From positions 1-5,114 of the forward strand of contig UQUL01000076.1 of assembly GCA_900544235.1 (NCBI GenBank): a DNA stretch of 5,114 nucleotides, given 5' to 3'. Under the pieces are notes generated by a model. That model had not been told where the DNA came from. It was given only the letters and a program-made list of their open reading frames with translations, and made no database searches. The position numbers were made by a program, and so were the translations under genes. The DNA is from an uncultured Collinsella sp. (GTDB taxonomy: Bacteria; Actinomycetota; Coriobacteriia; Coriobacteriales; Coriobacteriaceae). Every line of letters begins with the position of its first letter. Position 1 is the stretch's first letter. Below, in pieces: positions 1-5,064 of this stretch.

Positions 1-42
1 CTTCTAGCTTCGTCGGCAGCGTCAGATGTGTATAAGAGACAG
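1..42 (+). other. Sequencing adapter (Nextera i5 index plus Read 1 transposon adapter), not genomic
   Basis: Positions 10-42 match the 33-base Nextera Read 1 adapter exactly. It ends in the 19-base Tn5 mosaic end at 24-42 (AGATGTGTATAAGAGACAG). The eight bases before it (2-9, TTCTAGCT) match, from memory, the Nextera XT i5 index S515, and C1 fits the last base of the P5 arm. These bases are untrimmed library sequence at a contig end, so native DNA starts at 43. An ATG at 26 lies inside the mosaic end and is in frame with the gene that follows, so automatic gene callers may place a false start there. Confidence 0.97.
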
Positions 43-43
43 T

Positions 44-799
44 CTTTCGACCGGTCATGGGGGAGACGCGATGCTTCGCTATCCCGAGCTCATCTGTGCC
101 GCTGTGCCCGAGTTGGCAGCGGGTCGCGGGTTTGATCAGCGAAGTGTCTACCATGCGTTTAACGTCTACGAGCATATTGCCCGTGTGCTGACAGTGGCAG
201 GGGAGCTGGCGCTGTGCGACGGCGTCGCGCCATCGTCGAGCCTTATGTGGGCGGCGTTTTTGCACGATGTCTCCAAGCCCGAGTGCTTTACGCTCGATCA
301 CGCCGGCAGCGGACACTTCTACGGTCATCCCGAGCTCGGCGCCAAGAAAGCGCGCATCATTATGGATCGCCTGGCTCTCTCGCACGACCTGGTGCGCGAC
401 GTGTGCCTGCTCATCAATTATCACGACAAACCGCTGCGTCCCGAGCGATCCTGCCTGCTCAATATGATGTGCGCGCTTTCTGGCGAGGGCGTCGACACGG
501 CCCGTCTGATTGACGAGCTCATGGACCTTAAGCGTGCTGACACGCTCGGCAAGGCCCCGTCGTGCTTCTATTACGTTGAGACGATTGAGGAGATGCGCGC
601 GATGGCGCACGAGCTGCTGAAGGCAGGGGAGCCCTATACGCTCAAGATGCTCGCCATCAACGGCGGCGACCTGATCCGTGTCGGAGTCAAGCCTGGGCCG
701 GAACTGGGTCAGCTTCTCAACTCCGCCCTCGACGCCGTGATCGAAGACAACATTCCCAACGATCGCGAAGCTCTTTTGGTCCATCTCAACTTGAATTAG
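44..799 (+). CDS. cca: CCA tRNA nucleotidyltransferase, C-terminal part (5' truncated by contig end)
   Basis: This is the C-terminal 251 residues of a tRNA nucleotidyltransferase, the cytoplasmic enzyme that adds or repairs the 3' CCA of tRNAs. The nucleotidyl-transfer head would lie upstream and is missing. Counting from codon 44 as residue 1, the fragment carries the HD-type domain: GFDQ near 30, YEH (H44), FLHDVSKP with H74-D75, GHFYGHPE with H95, and H127-D128. A C-terminal segment follows with INGGDLI, GVKPGPELG and IPNDREALL, which is characteristic of bacterial CCA enzymes with an HD domain. The ATG at 71 has a GGGGGAG upstream, but residues before it (LSTGHGGDAMLRYPE) align in style with the family linker, so I read the gene as running through 43 from upstream rather than starting at 71. 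The stop is TAG at 797-799. Family-level identity is secure. Whether it adds CCA or only part of it cannot be told without the N-terminus. Confidence 0.9.
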   Translation, partial: LSTGHGGDAMLRYPELICAAVPELAAGRGFDQRSVYHAFNVYEHIARVLTVAGELALCDGVAPSSSLMWAAFLHDVSKPECFTLDHAGSGHFYGHPELGAKKARIIMDRLALSHDLVRDVCLLINYHDKPLRPERSCLLNMMCALSGEGVDTARLIDELMDLKRADTLGKAPSCFYYVETIEEMRAMAHELLKAGEPYTLKMLAINGGDLIRVGVKPGPELGQLLNSALDAVIEDNIPNDREALLVHLNLN

Positions 800-829
800 C
801 TACCCAGTTTACCTGCGTGTTCCATAACC

Positions 830-848
830 TGCCGACAATTTTTCGGCA
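830..848 (+). terminator. Weak hairpin after the CCA-enzyme gene, possible terminator
   Basis: A 6-bp stem TGCCGA/TCGGCA closes a seven-base loop 31 bases after the stop codon. What follows is AT-rich (AATTTGGAATTTCTTC) but is not a clean T-run, so intrinsic termination would be inefficient. It is the only candidate between this gene and the tRNA promoter. Confidence 0.3.
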
Positions 849-863
849 ATTTGGAATTTCTTC

Positions 864-892
864 TTGCGCTGACGTTTTTTGTCCCGTAATAT
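864..892 (+). promoter_or_regulatory. Promoter of tRNA-Glu
   Basis: TTGCGC (864-869) and TAATAT (887-892) are separated by exactly 17 bases, a standard housekeeping sigma-factor spacing. Transcription would begin near 899, leaving a leader of roughly 28 bases before the mature tRNA 5' end for RNase P to remove. The -35 box keeps only the TTG core, so the assignment rests mostly on the -10 box, the spacing and the position. Confidence 0.6.
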
Positions 893-926
893 ATTTCCTC
901 GCAGCACGGCAGTGCAGATGTCATGT

Positions 927-1003
927 GGCCCGTTCGTCTAGCGGTTTAGGACGCCGCCCTCTCAAGGCGGAGATCACCAGTTCGAATCTGGTACGGGCTA
1001 CCA
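927..1003 (+). tRNA. tRNA-Glu (anticodon CUC), CCA encoded
   Basis: A complete cloverleaf can be folded. The acceptor stem pairs 927-933 with 993-999 and the D stem pairs 936-938 with 950-952. The anticodon stem CCGCC (954-958) pairs with GGCGG (966-970) around the loop CTCTCAA. The T stem ACCAG (976-980) pairs with CTGGT (988-992) around TTCGAAT. The anticodon is 961-963, CTC, which reads GAG (glutamate). Base 1000 is the discriminator A, and CCA is encoded at 1001-1003. The first acceptor pair is G927 with T999, a G-U wobble rather than Watson-Crick. It is transcribed alone, with its own promoter and a strong terminator 11 bases downstream. Confidence 0.97.
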
Positions 1004-1013
1004 CGCATCTGAT

Positions 1014-1045
1014 ACCCGGACTTTCCATGGAAGTCCGGGTTTTTT
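1014..1045 (+). terminator. Rho-independent terminator of tRNA-Glu
   Basis: CCCGGACTT (1015-1023) pairs perfectly with AAGTCCGGG (1031-1039). The stem can be extended by a T-G and a C-G pair toward the loop and by A1014-T1040. A run of six T (1040-1045) follows directly. A GC-rich stem followed by a T-run just after a tRNA is a textbook intrinsic terminator. It also insulates the downstream membrane-protein gene. Confidence 0.95.
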
Positions 1046-1091
1046 GTTATCAAACAACCGTCTGCAATTCCCGTTTGAACCAGAGCTTTGC

Positions 1092-1120
1092 GTTCTGCCT
1101 ATGGCCCTTACGGGTACAAT
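1092..1120 (+). promoter_or_regulatory. Probable promoter of the flippase-like gene
   Basis: TACAAT at 1115-1120 is a good -10 box, 34 bases before the start codon and just after the tRNA terminator, where a new promoter is needed. The -35 side is poor: GTTCTG at 1092-1097 has the right 17-base spacing but few consensus bases. This suggests a weak or activator-helped promoter. Confidence 0.45.
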
Positions 1121-1132
1121 ATCCAAGATATT
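1118..1132 (+). promoter_or_regulatory. Inverted repeat overlapping the -10 box and start site (possible operator)
   Basis: AATATC and GATATT are perfect reverse complements separated by CAA. The pair covers the end of the TACAAT box and the expected transcription start, where a bound repressor would block RNA polymerase. The arms are short and AT-rich, so chance is possible. No regulator can be named from the sequence. Confidence 0.3.
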
Positions 1133-1153
1133 TTGACTGTTAGAAGGAGTCTC

Positions 1154-2461
1154 ATGACGGAGTCCTCTCGGCATACGTCTAAGCCCCAGGTCGAGGTTGA
1201 GGCCTCGGGCGGAGATGACAATAAGAGCGCACGCCGCGGCGCCATCTTTATCGGTGTCGTGCTGGTGGGTTATATCGTCTATCTGGTGGTAACCGGGCAG
1301 ATGGGGCAGTTCTGGGCCGCAATGTCGAGCGTCCAGGCGCCATGGCTCGTTGTCGCGTGTCTTTGCATGTTCATGTATCTGTTCTTTGGCATTGTGGCCT
1401 ATGCGATCGCCGTCTGGCTCGACCCATATTCACCCGTCGGCATCCGCGACCTGATTTCGGTCGAGGCGAGCGGCATCTTCTTTGGCAACCTGACGCCCAT
1501 GATGATGGGCTCGACTCCCGCCCAGATCTACCGCCTGACCAAGGCGGGCCAAAATGTCGGCGAGGCTGGCGCCACGCAGTTCACGCGCTTTATCGTGTAT
1601 CAGTTTGGCCTCGTTGCCTGGGGCGCTATCCTACTGCTTGCTCGCATGCCGTTTTTTGCCGAGCGCTATGGCGACATGACGCTGCTGTGCGTCTTTAGCT
1701 TTGGTGGACACTGCTGCATCTTGCTGGGCATCTTTGCTGTCGCGCTCATGCCTAAGACCGTCACGCGCGTCGCCCATTGCATCATCAATTGGCTCGAGCG
1801 CATTGGTGTCTCGGCCACTAAAATCGAGGGATGGCGCGCGTTTGTCGATGGCGAGATCTACTCCTTCTCCGAGAAGTTTAAGCTTTCGGCCGGACATTTT
1901 TCTTCCATGCTGCTCACCGTGTTTATCACCATGCTGCAGCTCGCGTTTTTCTATCTGGTGCCGTATTTCCTGATGCTTGCCTTTGGCCACCACGAGGTCG
2001 ACTTTTTCTCGGTCATGGCCGCGAGCGCCTTTGTCCAGCTGCTGAGCTCTGCGGTTCCCTTGCCCGGTGGAACTGGTGGCGCTGAGGGCGGCTTTGCATT
2101 GTTCTTGGGTCATTTCTTTGGGTCGGCTTCGACCGCCGGCTATCTACTATGGCGCCTCATTACGTTTATTGCGCCGACCATTTTGGCTGCGCCCCTGCTG
2201 GGACTTAAGAGCGCCCACAACGAGAGCATCCATGCGCGCTGGGATCGTGTGATGCGCAAGCTCGGCCGCACGCCTCAGACGCCCTCTGCGCCCACTAAGC
2301 CGCACCCCACGAATGCTGTTACCGTTGATCCCAAGAAGCACGCTCAGAAGGCTTCTGGGGCCGCTAAGCCGGCTCATAAAGCCTATGTGCGCCAGACAGG
2401 CGATGGTATTCGCGTATCTCCGTCGGTACTCAATAAGAAGAAGCACCCTAAGTCGCAGTAG
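1154..2461 (+). CDS. Flippase-like / lysylphosphatidylglycerol synthase TM-region family membrane protein (UPF0104)
   Basis: This is a 435-residue polytopic inner-membrane protein of the LPG_synthase_TM (AglD2/UPF0104) family. The ATG at 1154 is preceded by AGAAGGAG (1142-1149) at 4 bases. The in-frame ATG at 1088 lies before the -10 box and is rejected. After a hydrophilic, charged N-terminus (1-28), hydrophobic segments fall near 29-47, 64-88, 147-164, 175-199, 249-277, 283-301 and 327-350. Family hallmarks are the conserved loop NLTPMMMGSTPAQIYRLTKAG (112-132) and PLPGGTGGAEGGF (302-314). Members act in transfer or flipping of lipid-linked groups: the TM half of MprF is the best-known relative, but this protein lacks the soluble MprF synthase domain. 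No substrate can be assigned. Residues about 370-435 form a Lys/Pro/Ala-rich, very basic, probably disordered cytoplasmic tail. The gene stands alone after the tRNA terminator. No terminator is seen before the following TetR gene, so read-through into it is possible. Confidence 0.88.
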   Translation: MTESSRHTSKPQVEVEASGGDDNKSARRGAIFIGVVLVGYIVYLVVTGQMGQFWAAMSSVQAPWLVVACLCMFMYLFFGIVAYAIAVWLDPYSPVGIRDLISVEASGIFFGNLTPMMMGSTPAQIYRLTKAGQNVGEAGATQFTRFIVYQFGLVAWGAILLLARMPFFAERYGDMTLLCVFSFGGHCCILLGIFAVALMPKTVTRVAHCIINWLERIGVSATKIEGWRAFVDGEIYSFSEKFKLSAGHFSSMLLTVFITMLQLAFFYLVPYFLMLAFGHHEVDFFSVMAASAFVQLLSSAVPLPGGTGGAEGGFALFLGHFFGSASTAGYLLWRLITFIAPTILAAPLLGLKSAHNESIHARWDRVMRKLGRTPQTPSAPTKPHPTNAVTVDPKKHAQKASGAAKPAHKAYVRQTGDGIRVSPSVLNKKKHPKSQ

Positions 2462-2510
2462 GACAGTCGTGCGTTCTTCATGATGCGGGGCATATTTGTG
2501 CTGTATGGGG

Positions 2511-2534
2511 GATAATCCTCTTACGTAGATTATC
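2511..2534 (+). promoter_or_regulatory. Inverted repeat upstream of the TetR gene (candidate autoregulatory operator)
   Basis: GATAATC (2511-2517) and GATTATC (2528-2534) are perfect reverse complements around a ten-base spacer that itself contains TACGTA. The repeat sits 44 bases before the repressor start codon. Its left arm contains GATAAT, which resembles a -10 box, although I see no convincing -35 partner at 17 bases. TetR-type dimers commonly bind palindromes of this sort in front of their own gene, so autoregulation is a reasonable inference. It has not been shown. Confidence 0.4.
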
Positions 2535-2577
2535 TCTCATCTGTTGATGAATGCTCGCATATCGAAGGGACACGCCC

Positions 2578-3189
2578 ATGGCAACCAGCAAACCGCGTCT
2601 TGATCGTCGCATCGTTCGCAGCCGTAATGCCATCCTTTCCGCTTTCGAGCGCCTGCTCATGGAAAAGCCGCTGGCAGACATTACGGTGAGTGCCATCGCG
2701 CGCGAGGCCAATGTCGACCGCAAAACCTTCTACGTGCACTTTGGCACGGTTGACGGCCTGCTCGATGCCATTGCCGTCGATGTGGTGGAGATGATTGTCG
2801 ACTCGGTCGAGAAAACGCTTGCTTCAATGGACGGCGACACCAACGAGCGCGCTCTTGGCGCGGCGGCGACCTTCTTTAAAACCGTTAACGAGGCACTGTG
2901 CAACAACTTGGTGCTCAATCGTCAGCTGATCGAGAACATTCCGCTCGATGATTTTATGGCTCGTCTTCGTGCGCCGCTCGAGCACGAGATTGCCGAACGC
3001 GATCTGCTGCCCCAAGGTCTCAAGGACGAGATGTTCGACTACTATCTGGCGTTTTTGCTGTCGGGTATTATCGGTATCTATCGTACGTGGGCATTGTCTG
3101 ATGGCTCGGTTCCTATCGAGCGCGTCTCGGAGGTTGCCAACGACCTCACGCTCAACGGCCTGTCGAGTCTGGAATCTCGCTTCGAATAG
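2578..3189 (+). CDS. TetR/AcrR-family transcriptional regulator
   Basis: This is a 203-residue TetR-type DNA-binding protein. I chose the ATG at 2578 because GAAGGGA (2564-2570) lies 7 bases upstream. The in-frame ATG at 2551 has no ribosome binding site. The N-terminal domain runs from about residue 8 to 60, with the helix-turn-helix at about 36-55 (TVSAIAREANVDRKTFYVHF), including the K-T-F-Y-x-H-F recognition-helix signature. The C-terminal two-thirds is helical and ends in the segment SGIIGIYRTWALSDGSVP (162-179), which resembles the C-terminal domain of DhaS-like TetR regulators. The ligand is unknown. It lies 116 bases after the membrane-protein gene on the same strand and convergent to the radical SAM gene, so either could be a target, but regulation of itself through the upstream palindrome is the simplest reading. 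Family assignment is secure; specific function is not. Confidence 0.93.
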   Translation: MATSKPRLDRRIVRSRNAILSAFERLLMEKPLADITVSAIAREANVDRKTFYVHFGTVDGLLDAIAVDVVEMIVDSVEKTLASMDGDTNERALGAAATFFKTVNEALCNNLVLNRQLIENIPLDDFMARLRAPLEHEIAERDLLPQGLKDEMFDYYLAFLLSGIIGIYRTWALSDGSVPIERVSEVANDLTLNGLSSLESRFE

Positions 3190-3213
3190 CATCGATAATT
3201 CAACAACTTAAAG

Positions 3214-3282
3214 AAGTTGCGGTGGAATAGGGATTGTTTTGGTTATTGGAAGGCCGATCTAGTCCCTATTTCACCGCAATTT
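3214..3282. repeat. Long inverted repeat (two copies of a dispersed 20-base motif) in the convergent gap
   Basis: Positions 3214-3236 pair with 3260-3282 over 23 consecutive positions, four of them G-T wobbles and none mismatched, around a 23-base loop. Read in one direction, the arms are AAGTTGCGGTGGAATAGGGA and, from the other strand, AAATTGCGGTGAAATAGGGA. It starts 24 bases after the TetR stop. No T-run follows on either strand, so it is not a standard intrinsic terminator, although a structure this long in a convergent gap could still halt or protect transcripts. The same motif recurs at 4945-4964. Confidence 0.8.
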
Positions 3283-3303
3283 AGTAAAACTGTTTTGATG
3301 GTA

Positions 3304-3346
3304 AGGTGGAGCAGCCTCGAAGATGAGCCTCGAGACTGCTCCGCTT
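3304..3346. terminator. Bidirectional hairpin between convergent genes, probable terminator
   Basis: GGAGCAG (3308-3314) pairs with CTGCTCC (3336-3342). The stem continues inward past one C/A mismatch through CTCGA/TCGAG and outward to 3304/3346, leaving a nine-base loop. It lies 32 bases beyond the radical SAM stop codon and 115 bases beyond the TetR stop. The flanks are only modestly T-rich (CTTCATTTCT on the + strand), so termination strength is uncertain. Position and stem stability favour a shared terminator, mainly for the - strand gene. Confidence 0.5.
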
Positions 3347-3377
3347 CATTTCTGAGCGTTTGTCGTGTAGGGCAGCA

Positions 3378-4811
3378 TTAATTGCTGTTTTTGAGTGTGC
3401 GGCCCTGTTTTTCGAACTTGTGCATGTCGCTATCGGCCATACCTTGTGACTTATCCTCGTGACGCTTGGTGTATAGCGGATCGTCGGAGTCGTTCCAGAT
3501 GCGGTCGGCGACAGGTGACCATGCCTCGGCGGCAGCCTGGGTCTTTTCGCGCAGCTGCTCGGGTGACTCCTTCTCGATGAGATCGGTGCTCGTTGCGCCA
3601 CTCTCGGCGACCAGTTTGGGCAGCACGTCGGGATTCTCGAGCATGGGACATGGCTTGAGGTAGTTGTCGTTGAACGGCATGTTTTCGTAGTACTTCATAA
3701 AGAGGGGAGAGCGCAGCGCGTCGAGTAAGCTCACATCGTGGATGTTGGCGTTTGAGTAGTGGATGAACACGCACGGCTCCACGTCTCCGGCGGCGTTGAT
3801 GTGCAGGTAGCGGCGACCTCCGGCGATACATCCGCCTACAAACTCGCCATCGTTTTGAAAGTCGAGCGTAAACAGCGGCTTCTTCTCGCGCATTTCACGG
3901 ATAAAGTGATACATGTGCTCGCGCTGCTTGGGCGTGGGCATGAGCTCGGGGGTTGCGTTGCGGCCAACCGGCATAAAGTGGAAGTACCAGCAGAAGAGTG
4001 CTCCCTCGCCGATCATCCAGTCCATGTTCTCCTCGGTAGCAACTGTATCGGCATTGGCGCTGGTCCAACAGGTGGAGATACCAAACGGCAAGTCGCGCTC
4101 GCGCAGGAGTTTCATGGCGTGCTCGATCTTTGCGTAGGTACCCTCGCCGCGACGGGCGTCGGTTGTGTGCTCATTGCCCTCGGCGCTGATGGCAGGGACA
4201 AAATTACCTACGCGAATCATGTCGTCGCAGAAGGCCTCGTCGATCAGCGTGGAGTTGGTAAAGCAGAGAAACACGCAGTCCTGATGTTTTTCGCAAATTC
4301 TGATCAGGTCGTGCTTGCGGACGAGCGGCTCGCCGCCGGTATAGATGTAGATATGCGTACCGAGCTCTTTGCCCTGCGTAACGATAGAGTCGATGTCTTC
4401 GAACGAGAGATTCTGCTTGTAGCCGTACTCGGCGGCCCAGCAGCCCGTGCAATGCAGGTTGCAGGCGCTCGTGGGATCGAGCAGGATGGCCCACGGAACG
4501 TTGCACTGGTACTTTTCGCGGTTCTTTTCCTGCTCTGGCCAAGCAAGCAGGTTGGCGTCGACAATGAGGGTCTTAAGCAGTTTGGTTCGCATCTGGGGAT
4601 TAAGGCTGAACACACGCATGATCAGGTCATACCAATTGCCGCGGCTCTTGATGACATTGGTGAATGCCTCGCGCTGTACGGGAAATACGCGATTGGGGAC
4701 CAGCTTGTTCACGAGGTCCATGATTTTGTCGATGTTTTCTTGCGGGTTGTCGTCGAGATAATCGATGAGCTTGTTGAGCGCTGCACGCTCTGCTGACTGT
4801 GTAAGCGACAT
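3378..4811 (-). CDS. Radical SAM protein with C-terminal Twitch/SPASM-like iron-sulfur region, substrate unknown
   Basis: This is a 477-residue radical S-adenosylmethionine enzyme. The start codon (4809-4811) has GAAAGGA (complement of 4819-4825) 7 bases upstream. Residues 1-105 form a helical N-terminal extension. The core begins with PTSACNLHCTGCWAAEYG: C117, C121 and C124 form the CxxxCxxC site that binds the SAM-cleaving [4Fe-4S] cluster, and W125 follows it. The SAM-contacting GGEP is at 159-162. The C-terminal part has C328 and C347 in the CX13GX4C arrangement typical of Twitch/SPASM domains, plus C388 in KPCPM, so a second cluster is likely. The tail 400-477 is hydrophilic. I recall similar proteins of this length in clostridia and other strict anaerobes annotated only as radical SAM protein. 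No reaction or peptide substrate is evident, and no small precursor ORF is visible beside it. It appears to be a single-gene unit, convergent with TetR and divergent from the insertion sequence. Confidence 0.92.
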   Translation of the reverse strand: MSLTQSAERAALNKLIDYLDDNPQENIDKIMDLVNKLVPNRVFPVQREAFTNVIKSRGNWYDLIMRVFSLNPQMRTKLLKTLIVDANLLAWPEQEKNREKYQCNVPWAILLDPTSACNLHCTGCWAAEYGYKQNLSFEDIDSIVTQGKELGTHIYIYTGGEPLVRKHDLIRICEKHQDCVFLCFTNSTLIDEAFCDDMIRVGNFVPAISAEGNEHTTDARRGEGTYAKIEHAMKLLRERDLPFGISTCWTSANADTVATEENMDWMIGEGALFCWYFHFMPVGRNATPELMPTPKQREHMYHFIREMREKKPLFTLDFQNDGEFVGGCIAGGRRYLHINAAGDVEPCVFIHYSNANIHDVSLLDALRSPLFMKYYENMPFNDNYLKPCPMLENPDVLPKLVAESGATSTDLIEKESPEQLREKTQAAAEAWSPVADRIWNDSDDPLYTKRHEDKSQGMADSDMHKFEKQGRTLKNSN

Positions 4812-4843
4812 GGGTATATCCTTTCACGTGTGCTTACTGTGTG

Positions 4844-4849
4844 ATAATA
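4844..4849 (-). promoter_or_regulatory. Probable -10 box of the radical SAM gene
   Basis: On the - strand this reads TATTAT, 32 bases before the start codon, in an AT-rich upstream region. At 17 bases further upstream (complement of 4867-4872) the hexamer is ACTTCG, which is not a convincing -35 box. A short inverted repeat CCAC-TT-GTGG (4851-4860) sits between the two positions. Confidence 0.4.
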
Positions 4850-4944
4850 CCCACTTGTGGATTAAACGAAGTCTAAAGATTTGTAATGTGTCTATTCAAC
4901 GAATCAATTTAATTTGGGGTGAAGCGTTATACCTTACGCTCTCT

Positions 4945-4964
4945 AAGTTGCGGTGAAATAGGGT
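4945..4964 (+). repeat. Third copy of the dispersed 20-base motif
   Basis: AAGTTGCGGTGAAATAGGGT differs from the arm at 3214-3233 at two of 20 positions and from the inverted copy (3263-3282, other strand) at two. Unlike the pair in the TetR/radical SAM gap, this copy has no facing partner within the next 100 bases. It lies about 60-80 bases before the likely insertion-sequence end. A match this long between two separate intergenic regions of a 5-kb window is unlikely by chance. Confidence 0.75.
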
Positions 4965-5032
4965 CAGATAGGGATGCGGACGATTTCTTGGGCCGCGCCT
5001 AGGCGTATCCATTGGAGTGGGTATGATGAATT

Positions 5033-5061
5033 GGACACCTAGTTAAGAGCGAAAGGTGTTC
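5033..5061 (+). promoter_or_regulatory. Hairpin enclosing the OrfA ribosome binding site
   Basis: ACACCT (5035-5040) pairs with AGGTGT (5054-5059). The stem extends by a G-T wobble and one G-C pair (5033-5061) around a 13-base loop. The 3' arm includes the end of the Shine-Dalgarno sequence AAAGGTG (5052-5058), so the folded RNA would partly hide the site. Confidence 0.5.
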
Positions 5062-5064
5062 AAG

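Larger units (their letters stand above)
4812..5023. other. Intergenic region between the radical SAM gene and the insertion sequence
   Basis: This stretch has no gene of its own. Near the radical SAM start it holds the ribosome binding site and -10 box for that - strand gene. It is clearly more AT-rich than the coding regions up to about 4930, then carries a copy of the repeat motif. From about 4964 to 5023 I see no recognisable element. Confidence 0.6.

Noticed and set aside
71..799. Start of the CCA-enzyme gene at ATG 71 with GGGGGAG upstream
   Set aside because: The protein would lack the entire nucleotidyltransferase head, and residues encoded at 44-70 fit the family linker, so truncation by the contig end is more likely than a short stand-alone HD protein.
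817..1143. 108-codon open frame on the + strand covering the tRNA
   Set aside because: It runs straight through the tRNA and its terminator, lacks a ribosome binding site and shows no family features.
1088..1153. Upstream in-frame ATG for the flippase-like gene
   Set aside because: It lies before the probable -10 box and has no ribosome binding site; AGAAGGAG at 1142-1149 marks 1154.
1631..2113. 160-codon open frame on the - strand opposite the membrane-protein gene
   Set aside because: Its product is low-complexity, charged and without domain features; the + strand frame has full family motifs.
2551..2577. Upstream in-frame ATG for the TetR gene
   Set aside because: No Shine-Dalgarno sequence precedes it, whereas GAAGGGA is well placed before the ATG at 2578, and the extra residues are not typical of the family.
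3759..4796. 345-codon open frame on the + strand opposite the radical SAM gene
   Set aside because: It is antisense to a gene with clear catalytic motifs, has no ribosome binding site or recognisable domain, and such long frames are common opposite GC-rich genes.
3214..4964. Radical SAM gene as cargo of a transposon bounded by the 20-base repeats
   Set aside because: The left site is a palindrome and the right a single copy, there is no transposase between them and no target duplication is visible; the gene also has codon use like its neighbours.
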